Origin: Nitrospinae bacterium RIFCSPLOWO2_12_39_16
Lineage (GTDB): Bacteria; Nitrospinota; Nitrospinia; UBA9942
Reading direction: 5' to 3'
Length of the DNA: 11,870 nucleotides
Assembly (NCBI GenBank): GCA_001805005.1
Contig: MHDO01000054.1
Location: forward strand, 1-11,870
Shown in pieces: positions 1 through 6,484 of the stretch (position 1 is the first letter of the stretch; each line of letters opens with the position of its first letter). A model generated the notes under the pieces. It was not told where the DNA came from, ran no database searches, and saw nothing but the letters and a program-made list of their open reading frames with translations. The translations under genes were made by a program, and so were the position numbers.

Positions 1-1357
1 GAGGGCACCGGAGATATTCTTTAAAATTCTCGAGAAAGGTAAAGATAAACTTGTGCCATTGAAAGAGATAGCGGATGTAAGATTTGGAATTAAAACAGGA
101 GCAAATGAGTTTTTCTATCTCACAGAAGAAGAGATAGAAGAAAAAGGCATTGAGAAGGAATTCTGGATGCATAAGGATGAAGATGGAGAGTGGATACCGA
201 ATAAGGTTATTGTAAGTCCCAGAGAGGTTAATAGTGTAGTTATAAATCCTGAAGATTTGTCAAAAGTAGTTCTTTTTATAAATAAAGGTAAAGAAAAACT
301 GAAAAACAAAAAAATTTTTTCATATATAAGACATGGAGAAAGAAAAGGATTTAACAAAAGACCAACATGCTCATCGCGAAAGATGTGGTATGAGCTTGAG
401 TATCGTGAGCCATGGCCAATACTTCATCCAATGATTCACCATGATAGACAGACCGTTGTATCAAACAAGTATGGTATTCAGGTTGATCATAATCTGTTTG
501 AGATAAAACCGAAAAGAAAAAGGGATACACTCCCATTACTTTGTTTCTTACTTTCAACTGTGAGCATGCTCTTTAAGGAATTTGGCGGGCGTGTAAATTT
601 AGGGGAAGGCGCCCTTAAAACAGAAGGCATAGATGTGGAAAAATTACCTATTGTTATAAAATTTCCAAAAGAGATAAGACAAAAATTGAGAAAGTTAGCA
701 AAAAAATATCCCTCTCCCGAAATACAGTCCATCTTTGAAGATTTAAAGGCAAATGCCCCGGAAGATGTTACCCTCGGTAAAGTAAATCCAGCAAGGCGTG
801 AATTGGATAAAATAATAATGGATGACATTCTCGGTTTAACTGAGGATGAGCAGCTTGAGGTATATCGTGCAGTAGTTGATTTGGTGAAATCAAGGATAGA
901 AAAAGCAAAGAGTGTTGATAAAAAGGGAAAGATAAAAGATGGACTTGATGTTGAGCTTTTAACAAGAACAATAAAAGAAAAACTTGGAGATAAACTACTT
1001 GGTGATTTTTACAGTGAAAAAATCCTCAGCCAGAAAAATCTTAAAACAGTCAAACTTTTTCATATTGCTAATGAGATTAATATTAAAAACGAGCTTTTTG
1101 GCTGGCGAATTATATCAGGCAAAGATTATATTGACTGCCAGAGCGAAGCAGAGGCAGAATATTTAAAAATCTGGCTTGAATCAGGACTTGATGAAGTAAG
1201 AGTTCCAAAGGATGAATCATATTTCTCAAAAATCCTCCCAGAACTCAAAGCTCTTAAAGAAAGAATAGACCAGATAATATATGACCACATCTCCTCAATC
1301 ACAAACCAGAAATTACGGAGCATGATTTTACAGAAACTACAGGGGGAGTTATTTTGA
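1..1357 (+). CDS. Eco57I-like N6-adenine DNA methylase, C-terminal part (5' end outside window)
   Basis: This is the C-terminal ~450 residues of a large adenine-specific DNA methylase of the Eco57I / type IIG-like class. The reading frame is open to the left edge with no stop, so the GTG at 53 is internal and not the start. The catalytic methylase motifs (SAM-binding motif I and NPPY) would lie upstream, outside the window. What is visible is the target-recognition region. It begins RAPEIFFKIL and is followed by VRFGIKTGANEFFYL, a block I recognise from this family as the junction between catalytic and recognition domains. A later stretch, ILGLTEDEQLEVYRAVVDLV, is also typical of these proteins. 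The protein ends in QKLQGELF. Its last 75 bp plus the stop region recur at 1977-2038 and 4089-4166. Role: modification, and perhaps cleavage, of DNA in a restriction-modification system. The family call is firm; whether it also cuts DNA cannot be seen here. Confidence 0.85.
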   Translation, partial: RAPEIFFKILEKGKDKLVPLKEIADVRFGIKTGANEFFYLTEEEIEEKGIEKEFWMHKDEDGEWIPNKVIVSPREVNSVVINPEDLSKVVLFINKGKEKLKNKKIFSYIRHGERKGFNKRPTCSSRKMWYELEYREPWPILHPMIHHDRQTVVSNKYGIQVDHNLFEIKPKRKRDTLPLLCFLLSTVSMLFKEFGGRVNLGEGALKTEGIDVEKLPIVIKFPKEIRQKLRKLAKKYPSPEIQSIFEDLKANAPEDVTLGKVNPARRELDKIIMDDILGLTEDEQLEVYRAVVDLVKSRIEKAKSVDKKGKIKDGLDVELLTRTIKEKLGDKLLGDFYSEKILSQKNLKTVKLFHIANEINIKNELFGWRIISGKDYIDCQSEAEAEYLKIWLESGLDEVRVPKDESYFSKILPELKALKERIDQIIYDHISSITNQKLRSMILQKLQGELF

Positions 1358-1360
1358 ATA
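1283..1360 (+). repeat. Methylase 3'-end repeat, copy A (intact, in gene)
   Basis: These are the last codons of the methylase, its TGA stop and three further bases (ATA). The segment matches 4089-4166 at 75 of 78 positions, with 1306-1360 identical over 55 bp. It matches 1989-2038 at about 41 of 51 positions with a one-base gap. Similarity to both other copies stops at 1360: the next bases are AAATTAG here, TGATAAA after copy B and TTTTATT after copy C. Confidence 0.95.
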
Positions 1361-1410
1361 AAATTAGTAAGGCTAACGAAGGTTTTAAGGAGATAAATAT
1401 AAAAAGTGTG

Positions 1411-1446
1411 AAGGGGGCGCTATAGAAAATCAATAACGCCCCTTTT
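1411..1446 (+). terminator. Rho-independent terminator between convergent genes
   Basis: AAGGGGGCG (1411-1419) pairs with CGCCCCTT (1437-1444) with one bulged G. The loop is 17 bases and a short T run follows (1443-1446). It lies after the methylase stop and just before the 3' end of the minus-strand gene at 1450, so it probably ends the methylase transcript. The A-rich left flank could let it work in the other direction too. Confidence 0.65.
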
Positions 1447-1449
1447 AAA

Positions 1450-1761
1450 TCACCGGTCACCACACAGTGGATTATACTTAGCTCGTATCCTTTGCTCTAT
1501 CTCAACTCTTCCAGACTGCTGCAAACGTGGTGTGTAGAGAACGGCTACTGTTAGTGAGCTTTTACAATTTCTGCTCCAGCATGTTTTTCTGTCATGAGTT
1601 TCAACACGGGTTTTAACTGTTGCTGATTCTCCAACATCAATCAGGATGTAGTCGCCATTATCCTTTTTACAAAGTATAGTGTACACACCTGACCGATCTT
1701 CTAAAGAACTTGCTGAACTGGATGGACCATCAAAAGAGTAACTACCTATTGGTATATTCAT
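1450..1761 (-). CDS. Small GIY-YIG-like domain protein
   Basis: A 103-residue protein with the spacing of the GIY-YIG nuclease fold. It has GVY at residues 25-27 and DVGES at 42-46 in the YIG place. Arg52 and His56 follow in the TRVETH segment, then Glu87/Glu89 in a helix, and YNP (Asn97) near the end. The second Tyr of YIG is Asp here, so catalytic activity is uncertain. Family knowledge: GIY-YIG domains cut DNA in repair (UvrC), homing and restriction enzymes. Small stand-alone members with the LEDRSGVY...LIDVGES pattern look familiar to me as hypothetical proteins. The start is well supported: AAAGGAGGG lies a few bases upstream of the ATG on this strand. The gene runs opposite to its neighbours and sits between repeat copies A and B, so it looks like a separately acquired cassette. 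It may be a nuclease or regulator linked to the methylase; that is inference. Confidence 0.72.
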   Translation of the reverse strand: MNIPIGSYSFDGPSSSASSLEDRSGVYTILCKKDNGDYILIDVGESATVKTRVETHDRKTCWSRNCKSSLTVAVLYTPRLQQSGRVEIEQRIRAKYNPLCGDR

Positions 1762-1799
1762 GCGTCTTCCCTCCTTTCATTATAGATTTGGAGGACGCA
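1761..1799 (-). promoter_or_regulatory. Leader hairpin over the Shine-Dalgarno of the GIY-YIG-like gene
   Basis: Read on the minus strand, TGCGTCCTCC (1799-1790) pairs with GGAAGACGCA (1770-1761), 9 of 10 positions, around a 19-base loop. The 3' arm ends on the A of the start codon and includes the end of the AAAGGAGGG ribosome binding site; the rest of that site lies in the loop. If transcription starts upstream of 1799, the mRNA could fold so as to hide the start. As DNA it could instead be an operator. The inverted repeat is direct observation; its regulatory role is inferred. Confidence 0.45.
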
Positions 1800-2132
1800 C
1801 CATTAAACTGCCTTGAATAAAACTGTAGATTTTTCTTGGTACTATATCGTCTTATCATTAAACAGCATTTTCATAGCACATCCTAAAACTTGGTTATAAA
1901 ACCAAAATTTATCAAATATATATACAACATATTGTGGTAAATTAATTAAGAAGAATACTTAATTATCATACCCTTCATCATAACTCATAAATTATGGAGC
2001 GGGACTTTATAGAAATTGCAAGGAGAGTTTTTTGAATATGATAAAGAAATTCTTGCTATTCACCGATATTTTGTATTAAGATATTTTTGAGGTTACAATT
2101 CATTATCCAACCTAACCATAGTTATATATTTT
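1762..2132. other. AT-rich 370-bp spacer between divergent genes
   Basis: No convincing gene is present. The spacer contains the GIY-YIG gene leader (to 1799). It also has a 6-bp hairpin TTGGTT/AACCAA (1890-1905) and an 8-bp inverted repeat TAATTAAG/CTTAATTA with a 7-base loop (1943-1950 and 1958-1965). The degraded methylase 3' end follows at about 1977-2038. It should hold the promoters of both divergent units, but I could not pick convincing -35/-10 pairs. The frame of the next gene is open back to 2091 but contains no earlier ATG, GTG or TTG. Confidence 0.6.
1977..2038 (+). pseudogene. Methylase 3'-end repeat, copy B (decayed remnant)
   Basis: A remnant of the methylase C-terminus. 1989-2038 aligns with 1310-1360 at about 80 percent identity with one base missing in the T run near the end. 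Weaker similarity reaches back to about 1977. In the original frame the Gln codon CAG has become TAG and CGG has become TGG, so the copy is dead as coding sequence. It still ends in TTTTGAATA, as copies A and C do. It separates the GIY-YIG cassette from the three-gene cassette. Confidence 0.8.
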
Positions 2133-2759
2133 ATGTCCATAATAGCCGAAAGAGAACAAAAATTAGTCTTGGTATGTATATACGACCCGCTACCATTACA
2201 AAAAATATGGGTTGACCGTATCAGGCAAGAAAAACTATTTGAAATTATATCAATCTTAGAAGAAAATGTAATTTTGCTTAGAAATATGGCGAAAAATATT
2301 GAGAGTTCAATTCAACTAACACGTTTAGAGTATGTAGATTCAAATAATTCGGCATTTGATAAAAGAAATTTAGAAATTTATGAAAAACTTTTACAGCTTT
2401 TACCCCCATTGCGTGTAAAAGCTATTGGTATAAATTTGAACTATACTATTACTCGAGATGATGATAAAATCGCATCTGAATTTGTAAGAGACAAGTTTTT
2501 AAAAGATAAGGACATTTTACAGAACTTACTTGGTAATAAAATCCTCGGAAATTCAACGAGGATATTCTATGGCGAACCTACTGACCACTTTGATATAAGA
2601 ATTAATCCAGTTGACCTAATTGGCAAAGAGATAGGAATAGCTATTCACAAACATAAAGATATAGATATTGCTGACCAAAATCTATTAGTAAAGACGACCA
2701 TGGATTTATTATTTAAAACTTGTCAGGAAAATGTTAAAATTAAAAATAATTTATTTTAG
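2133..2759 (+). CDS. Hypothetical protein, first gene of the PIN cassette
   Basis: A 208-residue soluble protein I do not recognise. It has no signal peptide or membrane segment. Residues ~8-22 look like a beta strand with a conserved-looking YDPLP turn, followed by a charged helical segment (~35-60). The C-terminal half alternates likely strands (VKAIGINLNYTI, TRIFYGEPTDHFDIRINP, EIGIAIHKHKDI) with helices, suggesting a mixed alpha/beta fold. ATG 2133 is the only possible start after the in-frame stop at 2088, yet no Shine-Dalgarno precedes it. It is the first of three same-strand genes with gaps of 14 and 8 bases, probably one operon. Base composition is clearly richer in A/T than in the downstream glycolytic genes, which fits horizontal transfer. 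A sensor or antitoxin-like partner of the PIN protein is possible, but only from context. Confidence 0.75.
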   Translation: MSIIAEREQKLVLVCIYDPLPLQKIWVDRIRQEKLFEIISILEENVILLRNMAKNIESSIQLTRLEYVDSNNSAFDKRNLEIYEKLLQLLPPLRVKAIGINLNYTITRDDDKIASEFVRDKFLKDKDILQNLLGNKILGNSTRIFYGEPTDHFDIRINPVDLIGKEIGIAIHKHKDIDIADQNLLVKTTMDLLFKTCQENVKIKNNLF

Positions 2760-2773
2760 GAGTATTTTTACCT

Positions 2774-3412
2774 ATGGGTGCTGAATTATCCTTACATGAT
2801 CAAAGTAATACCGGCTGTCAAGTGTCGGCTTACGCTTTGCATAAAAGTATTAGTTCGTCTTTTGAAGCTACTATTGAGAATGATCTTTCAATGGAATATC
2901 CACATAGATGTTATGCAAATTCAACTGATTGTGTTACTCAAATAGACTTCTCTCCTATGACACCAATGGGCATTAGGGAGAGGTTACAATTTAATAGATT
3001 AATAACTTATCCCACTTATAATCTAATAGAATTTATAATGGATAAAATTGAGTTTTCATCCCCTACCTTGTTTAACCCTTTGAATATCTCTATGGATTTT
3101 TTAATTTCAACAATAGAAGATACTATTGTTTCTTATGAAGAATTGCCTGTTTCATATAATCAGATAATGGTTCGCGGAACACTTAGATATTGTGCAAAAC
3201 TGCTTAATAAAATATATGATTATTCAGACAAGCTTTTAGTAGAGAAAATAAAGAGGTTTATTATTTTAATCGAAAATCTGCGTAACCAATATGGGGTATT
3301 TACTACATTTGCTCACCTTGACCTCACATATATAGAAAATATGTTTGAGGATATAGAAGAGGAAGCATCTAAAAAAGGATATTTACCCAAACTTGAAGAT
3401 ATGCAACTTTAA
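2774..3412 (+). CDS. Hypothetical protein, second gene of the PIN cassette
   Basis: A 212-residue protein of unknown family. The N-terminal ~60 residues are polar, rich in Ser, Asn and Thr and contain several Cys, with no signal peptide. From about residue 65 the protein becomes mostly helical, with hydrophobic heptad-like stretches (YNLIEFIMDKIEF, YCAKLLNKIYDYSDKLLVEKI) and an acidic C-terminus (FEDIEEEASKKGY). This pattern suggests a helical bundle or protein-protein interaction domain. AGGAG at 2758-2762 overlaps the stop of the previous gene and lies 11 bases before ATG 2774, so the two genes look translationally linked. The next gene starts 8 bases after its stop. No catalytic motif is apparent. 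Its place between an orphan and a PIN-like nuclease suggests a regulatory or structural partner, which is inference. Confidence 0.75.
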   Translation: MGAELSLHDQSNTGCQVSAYALHKSISSSFEATIENDLSMEYPHRCYANSTDCVTQIDFSPMTPMGIRERLQFNRLITYPTYNLIEFIMDKIEFSSPTLFNPLNISMDFLISTIEDTIVSYEELPVSYNQIMVRGTLRYCAKLLNKIYDYSDKLLVEKIKRFIILIENLRNQYGVFTTFAHLDLTYIENMFEDIEEEASKKGYLPKLEDMQL

Positions 3413-3420
3413 TCCTATAA

Positions 3421-4056
3421 ATGCTGATTTTTTTCTCTACCTACAAATCAGTTATATACGATGCTAATTGTATAATATATTATTGTTTTAAAACTGAACT
3501 TAATTCAAAAAACGGGACATTAGTCGTGATAGATTCCCCTCCTTATACTGATATTACCAGAAATCTCACCCAATATTTAATTAACAGAAAAATAAAGATA
3601 CGAACTATTCTGGGAGTATTTAACGAGGCAAACGAGGAGGTGCTTTCTATGGTAATTAGACAGCGTATTACTGATGAACACCTCAGACGAGAATTAGGTC
3701 TCGTTCATGGTGAGAAGTTCTCAGAAGATATAGAACTTAAACTTAATAAAAAGCTTAGACAGAAAGTAAATAAGATGCGATATGAAAACTGGTTTGAACT
3801 TGATGAACGATACACGCCAGATTTGTTATCTCTAACTGGAATTAGAAAATTTTTCAATGAAAGGAAAAGTTCTTTTAAATACGAAAGGATACCTTCCCAT
3901 AATGACATAACTTTGATTCTTTATTCAAAAAATACTGTTCTACCTTTGATCTCAAATGATGGACATATATGTAATTTCAGAGAGGATTTAGAAAAAATGG
4001 GATACACCTATAAAATAATACCACTACAAGACTGTATCAAAGAAAATCTTCAATAG
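3421..4056 (+). CDS. PIN-domain-like protein (putative ribonuclease)
   Basis: A 211-residue protein with the order of acidic residues expected of a PIN nuclease. VIYDAN (Asp14, Asn16) ends the first strand. ILGVFNEANEEV (Glu72/Glu73) follows the second helix. HNDITLILYSKNTVLPLISND carries Asp162 and Asp180, and the last strand reads YTYKIIPLQD. PIN domains are Mg-dependent, usually single-strand RNA nucleases, common as VapC toxins and in RNA processing. Here ~85 residues separate Glu73 from Asp162; the region is charged and helical, which makes the protein larger than the usual ~130-150-residue VapC. ATG 3421 keeps the first Asp near the N-terminus as the fold requires, although no ribosome binding site is seen; coupling to the gene ending at 3412 is likely. 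No VapB-like antitoxin with a recognisable DNA-binding domain is adjacent. If this is a toxin system, the two preceding orphans are the candidate partners. Confidence 0.7.
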   Translation: MLIFFSTYKSVIYDANCIIYYCFKTELNSKNGTLVVIDSPPYTDITRNLTQYLINRKIKIRTILGVFNEANEEVLSMVIRQRITDEHLRRELGLVHGEKFSEDIELKLNKKLRQKVNKMRYENWFELDERYTPDLLSLTGIRKFFNERKSSFKYERIPSHNDITLILYSKNTVLPLISNDGHICNFREDLEKMGYTYKIIPLQDCIKENLQ

Positions 4057-4088
4057 ATATTGGTAAATTCACTGTTCTTATTATTTCA

Positions 4089-4166
4089 GACCACATTTCC
4101 TCCATCACAAGCCAGAAATTACGGAGCATGATTTTACAGAAACTACAGGGGGAGTTATTTTGAATA
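4089..4166 (+). repeat. Methylase 3'-end repeat, copy C (near-perfect orphan copy)
   Basis: 75 of 78 bases match 1283-1360, including the stop codon and three bases after it. Translated in the methylase frame it still reads through to QKLQGELF and stop. Two of the three differences are synonymous (ATC to ATT, TCA to TCC) and one changes Asn to Ser. Weak codon-level similarity (two Ile codons) extends to about 4078. It is cut off from any methylase body and lies just upstream of comF, so it is either the original 3' end displaced by insertion or a recombination remnant. Confidence 0.93.
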
Positions 4167-4192
4167 TTTTATTCTAAGTCCTGCAAAAGTTT

Positions 4193-4945
4193 ATGGAAAG
4201 TTCAGAACCTTTTATCCGCTTTGATCAGCTAAAAAGATTTCTTGATATAATTTTCCCCCGAAAGTGCATCTTGTGTAAGAGTTCACATGATGGAGATGCA
4301 GAAACTATTTGTCCAAACTGTATGGATAAAATACCGTTTATCAAAAACCCTGCTTGTGTGAGGTGTGGAATACCATTTGAAGTTACATATCCCATTGAAG
4401 AGAGTCTTAATTATTTATGTGGTGAATGCAGAAACTCCCCGCCCTTATTTGACAGGGCATTATCTGTATGCCAATATAATGAGGCGGTAAGGGATATTAT
4501 ATCTACATATAAATATCATAACAAACCATACATTGGTAAGGATTTAGTTTCGATTATACTTAAATTTTTAGATGAGAAGATAACTGAACTCTCTCCCAAA
4601 CTAATTATCCATGTCCCGCTTCATGTGAAAAAATTAAAGGAGCGCGGTTATGACCAGGCTTATATTCTATCTGAAGGGATTGGCAAGTATCTTGATATAC
4701 CTGTATCTTATGGGAATCTTGTCAGGACAAGATATACTACCCCTCAGGTAAGCTTAAGTGGAAGTGAGAGGATGGAAAATGTAAAAGGTGCTTTTTTAGT
4801 GATTGATCCTTCCGGGGTAAAAGATAAATCAATACTTCTTGTAGATGATGTATTTACTACAGGGGCTACAATAAAGGAATGTGTAAAGGTTGTTAAAAAG
4901 GCAGGGGCTGGGAAGGTATATGTATTAACATTTGCGAGGGTATAA
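4193..4945 (+). CDS. comF: ComF-family phosphoribosyltransferase-like protein
   Basis: A 250-residue ComF-family protein. The N-terminal part has the family's double zinc-knuckle pattern: Cys25/Cys28 with Cys40/Cys43, and Cys55/Cys58 with Cys76/Cys79. The C-terminal type I phosphoribosyltransferase domain carries the PRPP-binding loop VDDVFTTGAT (217-226) and ends in YVLTFARV. The ERGYDQAYILSEGIGKYL stretch is also typical. In competent bacteria ComF helps take single-stranded DNA into the cytosol and acts with PriA/DprA; in non-competent lineages its role is unclear. The length is normal. ATG 4193 is the first start after an in-frame TAA at 4175; no clear ribosome binding site precedes it. 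The upstream side is repeat copy C, so comF marks the edge of the accessory region. Confidence 0.93.
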   Translation: MESSEPFIRFDQLKRFLDIIFPRKCILCKSSHDGDAETICPNCMDKIPFIKNPACVRCGIPFEVTYPIEESLNYLCGECRNSPPLFDRALSVCQYNEAVRDIISTYKYHNKPYIGKDLVSIILKFLDEKITELSPKLIIHVPLHVKKLKERGYDQAYILSEGIGKYLDIPVSYGNLVRTRYTTPQVSLSGSERMENVKGAFLVIDPSGVKDKSILLVDDVFTTGATIKECVKVVKKAGAGKVYVLTFARV

Positions 4946-4970
4946 AATTTTTAAGAACAAAAACCTGATT

Positions 4971-5142
4971 TTAACCACGAAGCTCACGAAGAATTATAAA
5001 GCAGAATATAGAACACGAATTCCACGAATATACGAATGCCACAAATAAAAAAATCAAAATATTGGTGTAATTTGTTCCATTCGTGTCATTTGTGTTTAAT
5101 GCTTTTATCTTTTTCTTTGCGTCTTTGTGCCTTTGCGGTTAA
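4971..5142. repeat. Nested imperfect palindrome (AACCACGAAG...CTTTGCGGTT type)
   Basis: The gap between comF and the radical SAM gene is mostly an inverted repeat. Outer arms: TTAACCACGAAGCTCACGAA (from 4971) against a segment ending TGCCTTTGCGGTTAA (5115-5142). Inner arms: AACACGAATTCCACGAATA (5012-5030) against a segment reading CATTCGTGTCATTTGTGTT (from 5078). From general experience, such word-like repeats recur between genes in many environmental bacterial genomes; I know of no settled function. It may act as a structured transcript end for comF. Confidence 0.75.
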
Positions 5143-5169
5143 AGGGGTTTTATAATTTTCTTTACAAGA

Positions 5170-6462
5170 ATGAAACTTCTTTTAATTCTGCCGAAAAATG
5201 AACGTAGTTACTGGGGGCAGGTCTCCAGAAGCGGAAGGGCAGGTTTTGTGCGTCTCAACCTCCCCACCATTGCTGCACTTACCCCAAAGGAATGGGATGT
5301 TGAAATACTGGATGCCAGGGTCAAGCCTGTTGATTATAACGCAAATATAGATATTGTTGGCATAACAGGATTTACATCAGAGGTGCCGGGTGCCTATGAG
5401 ATTGCAGATAATTTCAGAAAAAAAGGCGTAACGGTCGTAATGGGGGGTGTTCATGTCTCTGCCATGCCGGATGAAGCACTTCAACATGCGAATGCTGTTG
5501 TTATTGGAGAGGCAGAGCTTGTATGGCATAAATTGCTTGATGATTTCAAAAAAGGTGAATTGAAACCAAGGTATAAAGCGGATAGATTATGTGACATGAA
5601 AAATATGGCTATTCCCCGCAGAGAACTCCTTGACAGAAAAATGTATTCCGGTTATTACACTTTGCAGGCAACCCGCGGCTGTCCATTTAATTGCGACTAC
5701 TGTGCAGTTACTGCATTTTTTGGCAATGAATTCAGGATAAGGCAGGTTGATGAGGTAATTGAAGAAATAAAGGGATTTAATTCAAAGGAATTTTTCTTTA
5801 TGGATGACAACATTGTCGGAAGGCCTAAATATGCAAAAGAGCTTTTCCGAAGACTGATACCCCTTAATGTTATATGGGGGAGTCAGGCATCTATTACAAT
5901 GGCAAAAAATCTTGAACTGCTGCAGCTCTATGCCAAGAGCGGCGGCAAATATGCATTTATAGGATTTGAGAGCCTTTCCCAGAAAAATCTTGAAAAGATG
6001 AATAAGGGGTGGAATACTGCAGAAGGCTATAGAGAGGCGATAAAGAAGATACATGATGCTGGCATAAATATTGTGGGAAGTTTTGTATTTGGACTTGATG
6101 AAGATGACCCATCTGTGTTCAGAAATACATTTGACTTTATAATGGAGACAAGGCTGGATGCAGCACAATTTCATATACTCACCCCTCTCCCAGGGACGGT
6201 AACTTACAGCACCCTTGAAAAGGAGGGGAGGATAATTGACAGGGACTGGGCAAAATATCATACAGGTGAGGTTGTATTCCAGCCGAAGGGCATGACTGTT
6301 GAACAGTTACAGATGGGTTATTACTGGATATTCAGAAAGACATATACTATCCCAAATATTTTAAAAAGGAGTTTAAGAAACCCAAGGGGTATTATCTACA
6401 GGATAGCGGCAAATTTAAGCTATAGGAAAAAGGCATTGAAGATGCCTGAAGCTTTGGTATGA
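5170..6462 (+). CDS. B12-binding-domain-like radical SAM protein with DUF4070-type C-terminus
   Basis: A 430-residue radical SAM protein. Residues 1-~125 form a cobalamin-domain-like Rossmann module (IVGITGFTSEVPGAYEIAD, VVMGGVHVSAMP, VIGEAE). The DxHxxG cobalamin-ligand motif is not present, so B12 binding is doubtful. The radical SAM core starts at TRGCPFNCDYC with the 4Fe-4S cysteines Cys171, Cys175 and Cys178. The FFFMDDNI strand and GFESL follow. After the core, HILTPLPGT (~335-343), EGRIIDRDWAKY and VVFQPKGMTVEQLQ match the DUF4070 pattern of this subfamily. Relatives include B12-dependent methylases such as those acting on hopanoids, but substrates are mostly unknown and none can be inferred here. 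The length is typical. No Shine-Dalgarno is obvious before ATG 5170. It is flanked by repeat-filled gaps and so is probably transcribed on its own. Confidence 0.88.
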   Translation: MKLLLILPKNERSYWGQVSRSGRAGFVRLNLPTIAALTPKEWDVEILDARVKPVDYNANIDIVGITGFTSEVPGAYEIADNFRKKGVTVVMGGVHVSAMPDEALQHANAVVIGEAELVWHKLLDDFKKGELKPRYKADRLCDMKNMAIPRRELLDRKMYSGYYTLQATRGCPFNCDYCAVTAFFGNEFRIRQVDEVIEEIKGFNSKEFFFMDDNIVGRPKYAKELFRRLIPLNVIWGSQASITMAKNLELLQLYAKSGGKYAFIGFESLSQKNLEKMNKGWNTAEGYREAIKKIHDAGINIVGSFVFGLDEDDPSVFRNTFDFIMETRLDAAQFHILTPLPGTVTYSTLEKEGRIIDRDWAKYHTGEVVFQPKGMTVEQLQMGYYWIFRKTYTIPNILKRSLRNPRGIIYRIAANLSYRKKALKMPEALV

Positions 6463-6484
6463 AGACAGAAACCAAAACTTGAAA

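Noticed and set aside
1386..1425. AAGGAG followed by GTG as the start of a small gene after the methylase
   Set aside because: The reading frame stops after five codons and runs into the terminator hairpin.
1779..1784. TATAAT on the minus strand as the -10 box of the GIY-YIG-like gene
   Set aside because: A transcript from it would begin inside the ribosome binding site, and no -35 element is found at the right distance.
2053..2081. TTGCTA...TAAGAT as a promoter for the three-gene cassette
   Set aside because: Only four of six bases match at each box; in such AT-rich DNA this is expected by chance.
4971..5142. A CRISPR array from repeated CACGAA words
   Set aside because: The words are short, irregular and arranged as inverted, not evenly spaced direct, repeats.
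5782..6261. A 159-residue minus-strand open frame opposite the radical SAM gene
   Set aside because: It is a shadow of a well-supported gene, with no ribosome binding site and no recognisable protein features.
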